64,000 nt of DNA, from the NCBI RefSeq assembly GCF_022581195.2, contig NC_061482.1, positions 13,454,001 to 13,518,000 on the forward strand, in the 5' to 3' direction. Both the position numbers and the translations under genes were made by a program. Origin of the DNA: Helicoverpa zea (Eukaryota > Arthropoda > Insecta > Lepidoptera > Noctuidae). Shown one piece after another: positions 37,504 to 52,500 of the stretch. How positions within the stretch are numbered: position 1 is the stretch's first letter; every line of letters starts with the position of its first letter. Under the pieces are notes generated by a model. That model was not told where the DNA came from and made no database searches. It was given only the letters and a program-made list of their open reading frames with translations.

Positions 37504-40500
37504 GTGAGCTTAGTTTCATCATATGGTTTGACCTTGAGTTTGATAATTAGTTTCACTGCTCCCCATTCTCGAGTTCAAGTCTGGTTCTCAAAAAGTAAAA
37601 CATACGTTTGCAAATGCAAGCGTAAGGAAAAGTTGGACTGTTCATTTTCAAACTTCTTACATGAAATATTCTCAGCTTGCGACACCGAATAAGTTGTAGG
37701 ACAGAATTTATTTCATTCGCTTACTTTACTACGTCCTACTTTATGTAGAAATAATTTTTTTTAAGCTGTAACAAGAGTCAGACAAAGTATACCATTGCAA
37801 AAGATAGTATGAAACAACCATTTACTCAAAAGCACTAGAACTCAGCTGCATCAGGTTAGTCTAGAAGCCGACCCCAACATAGTTGGGAAAAGGATCGGAA
37901 GATGATGATGAAGAGTCAGACGAAGTTTGCCACTTCAAAAGTACCACATTTACCAACCATTTACTCAAAACTCATTCACTACAACGTTCACCTAAAACCC
38001 CTTCACACGCCAAATCTAAGATACCTACATTCAAACTCTTCTCCTAACAAAGGTCAGCCCTTCATAAGCCAAGCCTAAGAGTACCTACACTCCATCTTCT
38101 TCACCAGATATTACCTACTAGCAGTGGACCGACAGTGGCATGGCACCTGCCTCCGCTGCTGCGAGTGCCGGCTGCCTCTCGACACAGAGCTCACATGCTT
38201 CTCCAGAGATGGGAATATTTACTGCAAGGAAGATTATTACAGGTAAGCCTGTTTAACTTGAGGATACCATTTTTGGGTGAGCGGAATTGGTAAGGTGAAT
38301 TGGTTGGTTAAAATTGTACGTCGTCTGGTCAGTAAGTACGCAAAACTAAACTTGTGTTATCCACGGATTATGTAATCTTAACATCCTTTCAGTTATTATA
38401 ATATTTACTAGCTTCCTACCTCGGTTTCACCCGCTTAAATTCTCTTAACCACGGATCGTAATCCAACAAAAAGTCTTTCGTGAAATTTCTTTTTCTTTTC
38501 ATACCTTTTACGCCTGAAGAAGTTACAAACGTACAGTCACAAAAACTTGTATTACATCTTTATAATATTCGTGTGACTATTTAACAGATAATATTTTTTA
38601 TCATTTCTAACCAATCGTACACCAAATCAATACTCGAACAAATATTTATTTCACAAACAAACACTATGCTCGATCGGAAGTATGAAAATAAATCCAAAAT
38701 GTCATAATAGAAACTTTTTGCAGCAGACAGCCTAAAACCATACGTGGAACATGCAACACCCGTGGGTTATCAAATGAGTACATGAAAAAAAAGTACCTTT
38801 ATTCAGTATAGAGATCATGCGAAACAGGGTTCCGTAGCGTCCTATTTTTCGCGAAAATTATTTGAGAATATACTCTTTGAATTGAAAATTGTGATACTTT
38901 ACTATATACTACTATTATTTATTTTTATTTTTTTATTCTTTCTTTTTTTATATCTTTGGTATTTGTCAATTATATTATAATCTATATGTATGTACACCCC
39001 AAACTGCCCGTTTTTTACTGTGTTCTACAGATAAACTCCATCCAAAGGTTGTCTGGAAGAAATTGCTATTTAGCAATAAGACCGCCGATTGTACTGTGTT
39101 TTTGTATGTTGTGATGTCCTGTGTTGTGTCTTGGTGTACAATAAAGAATAATCTAATCTAATCTAATCTACTTTTAACGTATTATTGGTTAGATTTCAAA
39201 TTAATTAAATAGTCAACTTAAATCAATAATTTTACGATGAAAAGATTGCATGCATAGAGGGAATTGGCATTTTTTACATGCATGTACACATTTTTACGTT
39301 TTATTTATTTTAATCGATTAACATAAATTAAATATTAAACTAAAAAAAAAACGAATTAATCTACATATATCGCTTCTAATCCTTAAAAACTTTTTTCAGT
39401 GCATGTACGAATCCCTAAAAGTGACGCGACAGTAACCGACAGGTTTTCCACAGCTTGAAATTTCCATGGAATTTTCCACGCATTTTTTGTCAGCAAAATA
39501 AAATCTAGGAATGATGACGGCACGTGCCGTCTCGTTTCAAATAAAATTGTTTTGACAGCCAATTTATTTCCATGTAGGTATATCAATAACGTTAGTCTAT
39601 TCTTTTCGAAAAACCAGCTTTGTTTTTGAAGTTCGTTATCATTGTTGCTTGTACTTATCTTTTAGTAATTGGCTCTGTAACATTGTGAAGCTGGCGACGC
39701 GAAATTTTTATTTTTCAGAAAATCTTTCTGCTTTTGCGAAATGCTGAGCGATGTTTTTGTAAGTCAACACTGCTGACGTGTTGTACCTGATTATTTTCTG
39801 TTTCTAGGGTGGCATCCACTTCAATTTGAATTACGTGACTTTTTCTATTTTTATTTGGGATTTCATTTTTGGAACACGTAGCACAGTTATGACAGGATTA
39901 TTTTAGGATTGTCTGGTCTACTGTGTTCGATTTTTAAAAGCACTGTTTTACACGATTTACCTTTTTAATTGACAAGATAGTACGTCCTCTTTTTAATAGA
40001 TAAAACAATGAACATTCTGTAACCTTTCTTTCTAAAAACTTAATCCCATAAACGGCAGCCCTTCCAAACAAAAACCGAAGACTATTTGCTTAGCCTTATC
40101 AATTACGATAATCCTGTAATTACAAGCGCCGCGCGTGGTCACCGCTTACCGCTGTCACATTGTAGGTGATACGTGTTAATACCAATTAGAAGGAAAGCCA
40201 CTGTCAGTCAAAGTCTACCGCACTTGTGCGTTCGCACACCTGTCGAGCGACCTGTTTTTCTAACCAATCCTTAACATGTTTGGCGGTATCGTGAATGTGT
40301 TACCGAGTTTACTTTTTCGGTTGGTTCTTGGGTTTGTTTGTTGGGGTATTTTCAATTTTGATGTAAGCAAACACTATTACTAGTCTATGTTTGCATAAAA
40401 AAATACAATTTTATATTATTTACTGACTTCTCTAAAAGGAAGAAGGAGATTGTTTTCGGTGTATGCGGCAATAAAACACGAGTACTTAGTTACATTTCAT

Positions 40501-43500
40501 TTCTTTAGGTACGTAGAACAAATGAATGTAGTCCAAGTCCCACACATTGTGGTTACAACTTGACGCTTATTCTAGTAGTCCCCAGGCCGGCGAACAAATT
40601 TTTTTTTGATACATATACATTTAAGACTTTATGAGTGCCTTCCTTACGATGAGTCCGACAAACTTTTCGAATGCGCAAATTTTGGTGCCGCTGCGTTTTT
40701 TAATGCTTGACTCCTGAAATTGTCGATATGACGTCACTATGGCTCTTCGTACATACACGTTTCATTTTTTGAAATTCGTTTAATAAAGTTAACTAGAGAA
40801 TGGTGGTCAACTTGTCCGATAAAGATCGTGCTGCGTTTGGAGTGTCCACCATCCTGAAAATGTCGGTATGACGTCACTACGACTCTTCGTACATACACGT
40901 TTCATTTTTTGAGGTTTGTTTAATAAAGTTAACTAGAAAATTGTGGTCAACTTGTCCGATAAAGATCATGCTGCGTTTGGAGTGTCCACCATCCGAAACA
41001 TGTCGATATGACGTCACTGTGTCTCCCCATACATACATGTCGGACAAATACAACAATGACAGATAATACTATTCTTATTGTAAATATCGACTTGTCCGAC
41101 AAATGCAGTGAGTCAAATAGTCAGTTCGACAAGAAAATGAGAAAAAAATATTACAATTGGAAGAAGTTTATTCTTTTTGTCAATTTCTGACTTAAATATT
41201 CACGTGCATTATTTAAGTATATTAAATTGGCATACTACTTACCAATTTTAATTACTATTTTAGAAAAAGTAGCCTGACTAAGACGTATTGTTGATAGTAT
41301 ATATTATGTTAAGGAATAATATCCCACATCTATTAATGGACTATATATCAATCAAAAGGTCTTTTTAAGTGCAACATTTTGTCTCAATATACCACTTATC
41401 AATTCTTAGTATTTTAGAAGATATAGCCCAAATAAGGCGTATTATCGATAGGTTATACTATGTTAGGGAATAATGTCCCACCTCTAGGTATGAACCATAT
41501 GTCAATCGAAAGATCTTTTTAAGCGTTATATTCCGTCTTAACATACCATTTACCGATACTTAGTATTTTGGAAGACATAACTGACCTAAGGCATATTTTT
41601 GATACTTTACATTGTGTTAAGGAATAACATCTCACTTGAAGTTATGAGCCATATTTCAATCAAAAGATCTTTTTAAGCGCAAGGTTGTATTAGCATAACT
41701 CCGACTACGTACTTTAAAAGCTAGAGCTTTTCTAAGAATATATTATCGGTAGGTTCTGTCAAGCTAATCCATTACTTCTTTAGTAACAAATTATATATTA
41801 TTTGAAAAACCTTTCCAAATGAAACATTTCGTGTTGACATACTTCCGACAAATTGTTAGTAGTTTAGAAGCTAGAGCTTATTTAAAATTATAATTATTGA
41901 TAGATATTTTCAATTAAATAAATCCCATCTCTAGTAATGAGTTATACATCATTCAAAAGACGTTTTATGCAACATTTCATATTAAAAAAAACTTCGGCGA
42001 ATTGTTAGTATTTCAGAAGCTAGAGCTTATATAAGATTATTTTATCGATAGGTGTTTTCAAGTTAATAAATCCCTCCTGTAGTAATGATACATATATCAT
42101 TCGAAACGACTTTCTAAATGCAACATTTACTATTAACATACTTCACACCAATTGTAAGTACTTTATACCAAATCTTAAAATATATCTATATTTTCCGGAC
42201 GGTGGACACTCCATATGCAGCATGATCTTTGTCGGACAAGCTTACCACAATTTTCTAGTTAACTTTATTAAACAAATCTCAAAAAATGAAACAGGTATGT
42301 ACGAAGAGTCATAGTGACGTCATATCGACATTTTCAGGATGGTGGACACTCCAAACGCAGCACGATCTTCATCGGACAAGTTGACCACCATTCTCTAGTT
42401 AACTTTATTAAACGAATCCCAAAAGATGAAACGTGTATGTACGAAGAGCCATAGAGACGTCATATCGACAATTTCAGGAGTCAAGCATTAAAAAACGCAG
42501 CGGCACCAAAATTTGCGCATTCGAAAAGTTTGTCGGACTCATCGTAAGGAAAGCATTCACAAAGTCTTAAATGTATATGTATCAAAAAAACATTTGTTCG
42601 CCGGCCTGGGGACTATAGCGTTAAACTTTGAGGTTGCACGAGCAAAACCTGAAAGCGAAACTATACTAAAACATCGAGGATTTCTGTGAAAACTGAAAAC
42701 GTTAGTAAACTAACAAATGGAAATTATGAATGTGATGTACTTGACAGCATTATATAATCAAATGTTGTATATTTTTGCGTTTAAAAAAATGAGCATTTTT
42801 ACTGGTTAAATGTAATTCAACATTTCTGCGAACACAAATAGGTAGCTGTCTAAAATATCATGTAAATTTGAAACCTAATATATTTTTCGTTGAAAAATAT
42901 ATTTAAACTCCAATAATTAACAGTTTAGTGCCTGGGGGGTTTCACCTGGAGAATGATTTGTTTTAGTAGAGGTTTATTTTTTTTAAAATTCCTGACGTAC
43001 CTGTGGGTACACCAGGACTACACTGAATATGTAGTAAAATAAAATATACCTTTAAGGGGTCCCATGCAATAAACGTAAGTTTTTGAAATAAGCACAGAAT
43101 ATTGTGTACCTATAGGTATAAAAAATCTTTTATAAATAGTGATGGCAATTATAACGGAAAAAGAAGCTTTTATTCGTAAAAGCATGAATTGATTTATCTT
43201 TCCGTAACGAAAATATAGAGGACTTATTACAATAGAAATATCGAGTTTAAAACAGAGGAATATAGATGTAAAGAGCTGTAACTAATTAAACGTTCTGAGC
43301 TATCGCGCTCTATTAAAAGTGTTAAACGTCAGGAAATATTGCTTGATAAAATTTTATTCCAATTTTTCTTCAAGAGATTAAAAAAATACTTAATCGAAAT
43401 TTTAACCAGAATTCTAAGTCTTTTCGACTTCGAACAACCGCTAAGACCGTCTTATCGGACAATGACCCTGCAGGATCTTTGCAAATAGTACTGCTGAAAG

Positions 43501-46500
43501 CTTTAATAACATCAACATTGTCCGTCCACCTTCCTACTTGAGGGATGAAAAGAAAAAAAAACGCAACTGTCAAAATAATGTCAAGCTCTTGGTATAATTT
43601 GGTCCGCCAGTCACCCCTTGTTAGGAGTCGACATATGCTATAATTGTTTACACGGGGCCCGTCAATACTCGTGATAACGACTGATTGATTATCGAGGGTG
43701 TCTAATGTTAAGTTGTCAAAAGGCTTGTTGAGGATTGCCCCATTATGTGTACTTACCTTTATAAATGTAGTAACTGTACGGTCGGCTTTGTTTGTCTGGA
43801 CTAGGACTCATTTTTCTACAGATTTCTAGCTACGTTATATTTGCAACGGTATTATCAAGTCTAGGCAGATTATTTCTATAAGCTCTTTTTATACCCAACT
43901 TTGAGAAATATTTTAAAATATAACATCAAAAGTTGCATTGTTTATATATACTGCTATACTACTACTATATTTTGCTTTCATTATTCATCTTGAAGTGGTA
44001 GTTAGAACCTGTTTCAGAGTAAGAGTCTCGTCAATATAAATGAAATAAGCCCAAACACGAGGAACTTGCAACACAACGGAGAGAAGTCTCTTTGACTGTC
44101 TTTTGTTTTCATTGCCAAGTTGCTTTGAACCTAACTTCCCAAAAAGGAGAAGGTTTTCAACCTTTAAAATAAAGAATATGGAGATCCAAATTCTTTTAAT
44201 TCACCTGACGGAATTGGAGCGCAGTTATAGATTTTATAACCCACAAATTAGTACATAGAAGAAACTATCAAGAAACTATTGAAACTCAGTTACACATTTT
44301 ATAACCTACAGGCTACAAGCAACAGCTCTGAACTAAGACCCAGAGCAATACAAGGTCTCATTGTTCCAGATTATTCTGTGTCAAACGCTGTGCTCGCTGC
44401 GGGAACGGGATCACGGCAAATGAGCTCGTGATGAGGGCACGGGATCTCGTCTACCACCTCACTTGCTTCACGTGCGTGGCTTGTGGCTCGCAGCTGTCTA
44501 AAGGCGACGTCTTCGGTATGCGGGATGGGTTGGTCTACTGCCGACCTCATTATGATAGTGCCTGCCTTGATGATTATTGTGATGAAGATATGACCAGCGT
44601 TTATAGGTGGGTGTCATTCTTTGTATTTATTTGCGTAAGTACTCAAATTATAATGCCCTTTTTCAGTCCATTAAAATGTATAAAGAGCTTGTGAAGGGAA
44701 AGACCAGACCAGAAGAATAAGACCAGATTTAAATGTTTGCACCAAATGGCTGTATTCCTTTTGATCATTGTATGAGCAATGTCACTGAAATAAACGTGTA
44801 AAACGCAGTTCATATGAAAGACAACTTTTATTACGAGAATTAATGTAGAGCGATTATAGACGGCGAAAAAATAAAATGTTTATTTAAGCGTACCAGTTTT
44901 AATTTGAAATCGGTCCATTTTGCAAAACCGTTGCAAACAGTGTGAAGCAAACAAAAAAAAACACTCATCTGTGGACTGTCTATTCATCAAAATATTCTGC
45001 TTGAAACCAATAAAAAATGTATCAAAACGATTCCAAAAAATGGATCATCACTGTCGACTTAACCCTTCAAAGCGAGCTCCCGGTGATTTTGCCAATTAGC
45101 CCGAGCTTACTGTGAATAGGCATAAAGAATTTTAGCCCAAATTCCTTTAGTGTGAATCCTGGAAAAATCAATCAAAATTCTTTAAAACCAACATTGATAT
45201 TTAAATTAATACATAAATCGGACTTTTTTGTCCAGGTGTCAAGATCTACACAGTGAAGGTGACTCACCGTCCCAGTACTACAACGGAGGGCCGAGTCAGA
45301 AAGGACGGCCCCGTAAGAGGAAAATCGCCCAAGGCTCTCCAGACGACATGCAAGTCCAAACAATGAGGATGGCTAGCACAGCTCTAGGTGAGTTCAATAC
45401 CATTATTTTCATCGGCCCAGCGAATTGTGTCAAATGCGAATTAATTTTTTTTCGTATAAGTAATTAAAAAACTTGCTTACTTTAATTATATCTAAGTCGA
45501 CTTAAAAAGAAGCTTTGAAAAAGCTCTCCCGCGCTTTCCTTTGAACTCAGCGTTACTTGTAAGAAAATGTACATTTATTTATATTCGCCGGGACGCAGAC
45601 GATCCGGCCCCAGACGCTATACATATTTCATAGAATTCACGCGCTAAAATTTTTAGCAGAAACCTCAGCAGGGAAATCCGAGCGCCTACCCCGATGTCCC
45701 AGATGTCAATTCATCCCGTGCCGTAATCACGACTAATGAATAGAAGACGCACTGTCAAAACTGTCACTGTCCTTTTCTCCCCCGTTGTTTATTCGTAAGT
45801 TAGAGGGAGAAAAGTGTATTTACGTAGGTTGGGTCGTCTGTCAGGGTCGGTTTGGATTATTCTTTATAACGTCGAAATGCGAGGCACTCATTGAGGTGAA
45901 TTCTGGTTGTGTTGACTTGTCGACCCGATTAATAATGGCGTAAGGTTGAATCAGACGCTCGACAAACGTACTTATTTAAGTGTTCAATTATTTTAACCAG
46001 CCTAGACATTGTCATTTGATTGCTTTGTTTCCTTGGAGATCTTCAACATACTCGTGTAGCTGAACTATGAGACTGTCATCTGATTTTGTGTTTTCCATCT
46101 AGGTATATAACCTAAACCTAAGTCTTGAACCTACTTTTATTTCATTACATTAAGAGATTTTCTCTTTGGTAAGTTCCTAGGTAAACTGAATAATAGAAAC
46201 AGACCCTTCAGATATGTTAAACACCTTTTAAGCATTATTAATATAATATCGGCAAACAATATTATTATTCAGAAACAAAACATGTCTACATAATGTTACG
46301 TAGGGTTGATAAATCGATTTCACGATGTACTTGCAATCCTGAATGCCTGGCGGCGCGAATCATAATAATATCATATTTTATGCTGAAATTAAATTATAGT
46401 ATTCGTGTCTGTAATTTTTATGTTTGGACTCAGTTTCTGATCAATATAAACGTACAAATATGCAATGGGATAAATGCACCTACAACAGTTTTTTGGACGC

Positions 46501-49500
46501 TTGATGATTTTATAAAAAATAAATCATCCACATATTGTATCAAATATTGTTAAACTATGGTGCAGTAAATTCCTTTCAGCAACAAATTCGCGTTCAGATT
46601 TTAGATGCATAAAATGCATCATAGAGCACAACATACTTATAATTATAATTTTTAAAGAAATTCATAAGCTGTGTCAGTAACCAAACCGTGTAGATCTTAC
46701 TAGATTTTTCTTCATTACAGCGCCATAACAAATTGTAATTGCCGCTATATCTTGATAAAGTCACACGCACATACACTCGGTTTTCCCGCCAAAACAGCAG
46801 CCATGTTGGTACAACAGCGCCATTCGAGTAGCGCGCGTGACGCCGATAATGAGAACTACGAGAGCTCTTGAGGCGGCGACGTGCCTTATCGATAAATCGA
46901 AGAATCGATCGAGAATCGAGTGCCTGTATGCAAAATAGTGAGATAAATTAGCATAGGGTTGGATAGGCTTTTGTTTTCAGTTGTGATGATATGTAGTAGT
47001 TTTGGAGTCAGCACTTCGAGCACACTAGAATAACTTGCAGACTGCATTATCGATATGGAGAAGTAGATCAAATATGAAAGTTATCGATATTTTGAGCTAC
47101 GATAACCTTTTACGTAAAGTCACACAAAATCATGATCAACAAAACTAGAACAGACAAGTTCAAAAGCATCTGCTTCTCGACGTTTGCCACCAACGAATAG
47201 GCCCAATAAAATATTTTTAATTAACAGAATTCGGTGAAAAAATCTATAGGCAACTTTTAAAATGACACATTGATTTTTATCTATGCCCTTTGGAAACGAA
47301 ATTGAATAATTGCCAGCAAAGCTTTATATGGTCAAAAAAAAACCTTACAGTGATCAGAATAAGGTTTAAAATAGTTCTGAAGTGTATCTTCAAGTATCAA
47401 ATTGAGGTGGTCGTTTGTGGTCAAGGAGCAAACAGCGGTTCTTTGTTTTTTTATCGATATTCTAAAGGATGTGTTATTAAATAGGTCGGCTTGGGGTGTG
47501 AAGTCTCTAAACTGTTGTTTTTATCAATAAATTATGGTAAGTTTGTTCGCGGAGGGTTTTACAAAAGCTTTAGTTAATCGACTGCATTTTGAAGCATTCA
47601 CTATAATTGTATCGATACTGCATTTTATCTCGCATTATTATATTTATTGTATGTATCAATACATACTATAACACTGTAATACCTAGTACTTTAAGAATCG
47701 CGGACAAACATACTTACATAGGTACAGGTGAAACTGAGAACCTTTTTTTTGGAAGTCGGTTACAAAGAGCAAGCTTCTTGCCCTTTCTTCTCCATAGGAT
47801 AGCTTCCTATTTTGGAATTGGCAACTAGAATTAAACTTATTTATATTTTTGTCGTTCGTAAGTGCTTATAGTGGCCTAAATGAAGTTAAATTATTTTACT
47901 TTGATATAATTAGATATTTTCCGAATTCAGGCACATAATATATCCTATATACGCTACAAAAGCTCAAATACATAACCCAACAAAGCCTCAGTCATACGTC
48001 AAGAGTAGAAGCATATAACAGATTTGCATAACGTCAAAAGTCAACAGCCAACATGTTGGTCAAACAGACTTGATAGGTACAGCTCCATCAAACAATAGTG
48101 TTGTGTGCAAGATCGATGGAGGCCTCAACACATATAATAGGGTACATATTAGTTAGGATCGTCTTACATGAGGTATCTCTTGGTAATGCTGTTGTACATG
48201 TATTAGGTTCGGTATTTGATTAGAATAGGGCAAAAACAATTGACTATTTACATGAAGGTTTATGTTGGAATGGTGAAATCAATTTGGTAAGTGAATATTG
48301 TGTAATTATTATTGAAGAAGAACCTCCTTCTTTTTGGGAAGTCAGTTAAAAAATAATGAAGAATTGTTGTGAATGGGAGACTACGTCGTAGTACGAATCA
48401 TTACGAAAGTTAAGTACCCTAATTACTGAAATGTTTTGAAAGTGTCTTGAAAAGTTTTGGCTTTTCATATTTCAAATTATAGTTCGAGATCTATTTATAT
48501 ATAAAAGAAAGTCGTGTTAGTTACTCCACTGAACCGATTTAGCTGAAAATTGGCAGGGAGGTAGTTTAGAGCCAGGAGAAGGACATAGGATATTTTGTCA
48601 CCATCCGGGTACGGGAAGCAGATATCTCGGGACGCGGGTGAAACCGCGGGCGGAAAGCTAGTATCATATAAAAATGAAACCAAAAAACAATTTGATACCA
48701 TTTCTTCATATCGTGATACTTTTATACTACGTAATTAAATTCTAATGGCTCAAAAACAATAAAAGCGCCCCCGTCCGATTAAAACAATTAACAATAAAAC
48801 AATACCATAAACAACCTCTGACCACAGATAAAAACAATCATTAACATGATTCTATCACCTGTCTTTGAAAGTGGTCAAGCGTGATCCGGGACAGTTGTGT
48901 TAGACTGTGAAAGTTATTATTATAGTATTTTTAATTCCCCGACGCGAAAAGAGGGCTGTTATGAGTTTAAAAGATGTGACTTTTTATATGCTAACATCTA
49001 AAACCGATCAAATAAAAATCTAATCAACCGTACCTATTGGAAAGCAGAGCTTGTAAAGGTACTCCCAATGGTGTGGAGAGAAAACCAAAGCTAGCGCTTC
49101 TATTTTATTTCTTTGTTCTGCTATTACGCTACAGACTGAAGAAATTAAATTTTAATTTATGGTGACAATACACATAAAAGCGGTTTTTTCGCGCATGTTG
49201 TCTAGGTTTTATTATGCTCGACACACTCGAAGAATCGAGCGGAAAGCCCCCTGGGTACCACCACACTTTATTTTGAATGAAAAGCTTACTGTACCATTTT
49301 GTATACCTATTATCGTAAATTCATTTTGCCTACCGTTTTTATGATATTTTATTCGCTCAACGTGTAAATGCAACAAATGAGTTTTATTCACTTCGTTCGT
49401 CATAAACTGCTGAACTTTAGCTTCAGTGGCGTATTTTCCTTCGTTTCACTTTTGTTTTGAAAGTAAACGCAGACGTTAACTTTTTCTATTTTCTAGACGA

Positions 49501-52500
49501 AGTTTTCTTACGAGTGATATTCTGAATGAACGTGTAGAAATATAAAGTCTGTTGAGTTTGGTACTTTTCTAAGAAATCCGAGGGGATTCGTGTAATCGCA
49601 GGATTTAATGGTTACTCTTTTGAAAAATACGAAAACCATTATGATTTTGTTAGGCTTTTTATTATCGATGTGTGCAGAGAGATTGATACAAATGAGTTTC
49701 TTGTCTTGAGAATATAATATAACAAAAGATTTTACATGAATGAGAATCTAACTCTTAAAAGTTCCTGTGCTAATGAAAAAATTGAGAAAAAAAAATCTAA
49801 TGTTGCGAAAAAGCGGCATTGTCTTTGTACACTGTTCTGCTTACTTTAGTCTTAGTTTGTGTAAGTTCTCGATTGACATATTCCCCTAGAATTTTACTGT
49901 TCTTCTAGTCATTCACTAACCACCATTTTCACCGTTGAGTCTCGCTTTTCAACAAACATCATTTCTCCATACAAATGCCTACATACATAAGATATGTACC
50001 TATATGTAGGTGTCGAATAGCCCTGACTTGATTACGACAAATATACGACTACCTACCAGCATAGCAGCTTTCGTTTCACATCAGTATCATTTTACAAGGT
50101 CCGAAATTTTATTATGGGGCCGTTGGAAGTCATATGCGGTAGCGACTGCCATATGAAGAGGTACTAGGTAATGATCGTCTTTCTTAAGGTATTTTTAAGT
50201 GAATTATGTGAACTACATGAGATTAATAATTGATAACGTTTTTGTTTGTGAAAAAGTCTTGAGAACAACAAATATCGTTTTTTTGATAAAAAATACTTTT
50301 TTTGTTACCAATATGCAATTAAGACGAGATTATTCCAATTTACCTAACTGTTATTATTTTTTCTTGGAAAACAAATTCATATTTCGTCAAATATTTAAAA
50401 TTGGATACTATTGAAGAAGTATTCCCGCCACCGCTTTTATTTGGACTCCAACCCAAAGAGCGGCGCCTATCTGTGTAATAAACCATACACTGACTCGGAG
50501 CTTCTTTATTTTTTTTATAGCCTATCGTTAATATCGAGGCTTTTACAACTCCAATGCTTTATTACCGACTTAAAAAAATGTAGTACTTCTCTTTTTCTCA
50601 AATTCGGTAACATGTTAATTTCGGCTATAAAAATAAAACATTATGTGCGTACGGTGTTTATTGTGAAAGAAATCACTTTTATTTCCACGGCGATTTGGGA
50701 ACTGAAACATTGAATTTTAGGTTTGGTATTATAAAATAAGAGCTGTAAAAATTTGCTACGAGCTAAATTTTTCCTTCAAATAAAGTCGTCTTCATATTCC
50801 ATTCAAATCAACGGCTTAAAAAAAATACATCGTGAGAAAAAGGATTTCACGAGATCTAAAATGCATCGAGATTCGTTATCAATATTAGAATTAAACCCAC
50901 TTCCCCGAACAATTGAAAGCTTAATACTTACACAATGAAAATATACATAGAAATTCATAGTACACGCTATTATAAGATCGGATTTACTACCTCTAGATCG
51001 AGAATATACAAAATAAATTGTTCAAACAAAATTGATACATTTCTAAAGGGGTTGTTTAGAGTTACAACCCTCATTAAGCGACCCGCATACCCTACGAGGA
51101 ACATAATATTATTACTGTAGAAATATTTCATTATTTGAAAGGCTGAAGCTCAGCTGAATGAAGGTACTTCGATATCGTTCGCAAAATGTATTATGGAATT
51201 TACGTGTAATAATATTTAGGTATTGTGTAGATGTTATGTAGAAATGTTAAATGTAGGAGCAAATTGCTAGTAAGTTTAGTTTAATACTTGTTCGGTTATT
51301 AACACTTAATTTATTTTTCAGTTCGTGTAAAACATGGATACGTAAAGGTTAGGTAAGGAGAAAAATTTACGCAATCATCGCTTTAAAAAGCTACTGAAAA
51401 ATAGTCGATTACAGACCTTTTTTAGCATACGGGATTTTGAAACCTGGAGAGGTAAGCAGGAAAGGAAAAAGGTATAGGGATATTTTTCATTGTATAAGAG
51501 AGGTAGGGCGCCCTATTTAAGATTCGTCGGTAGGCAATGGACTAATAGGAACAGTATGAAAACATTGTTTTTTAACCCTCCAAGCTTCTGGGCCATGACG
51601 ATTAAAACACATTTTTACTGTAAAGCGATGACACAAAGTTATGATTTCGATAAGATCTTACAACGTAAAGCGCCTGTTTCACGATATAACGCGAGTAAAT
51701 TCTAACTAAATATTGTAACACTTCGTCTGCCAAGTAATTAAACGGAATTTTGTTTGAGAACGGAAAACTATACCTACTGTTTTATTTTCTGATACTCTTT
51801 CTGTGCTTGACTGAAAAGGAATGCAGTTTTTTTATATTATGGGTATATTTGAAGTGTAATTTTCAGGATGTCTTGAAACGTCTTGAATGAAAATAAGGAC
51901 TTATACACGGCCTCTCTTTAATGTTATTCTAACTCTCTTTAGTATCATTTCATGGGGATTCGTCAGTATTTTATCAAAATCAGTATATTTTATTTTACAA
52001 GTTAATTAAGTGTGATTTTAACATATTCACGTAAAATAATTCCTAAGACAAAGATGAGCACAAATAAAACACTAAAATAAATAAATTTCATTGTATCAAG
52101 TGTTAAGCACAGCAATTAAACTGGCTCCACCAAGGCCGCAAGATATAATACACTTTTTACAGCCTAATTGTTTTTTGTATCAACCATCGTAAACTTAAAA
52201 ACGGCATCATAAAAATGGACTCAACTGTCCGACCCCAAGAATCACACAAACCGTCTAATATATTTAATTATAAATTTAATAATTAGCTAGTTGCGCATCG
52301 GTAATTTCGTTACATATAATGCAGCCAACCACCCAAGTTTTGTGGGGAGATATTAATAAAAACCACTGACTTTTTATTACCAACACCCATTATTACTAGG
52401 GGCAGTATGCGTGAAGTTTGTAATTCGGGACAGGGACCTAATTTGGGATAGGCTTGTCTGTCAGTCTTCAGAAAAGTGTTAAGTTTTTAACCAATTAAAT

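Larger units (their letters stand above)
38243..44369 (+). other. ap: Intron 2 of the LIM-homeobox gene
   Basis: 6,127 bp. Contains a LINE 3' end (39,020-39,171) and a 2-kb fold-back-like element (40,578-42,613). The remainder is AT-rich with no exon recognised. Acceptor TTGTTCCAG. Confidence 0.9.

Noticed and set aside
41220..42175. CRISPR-like array
   Set aside because: The repeats are diverged ~150-bp direct units without unique spacers, inside a eukaryotic mobile element.
50199..51120. Run of four successive plus-strand open frames
   Set aside because: Different frames, no recognisable domain, AT-rich composition, inside an intron of a plus-strand gene; likely chance.
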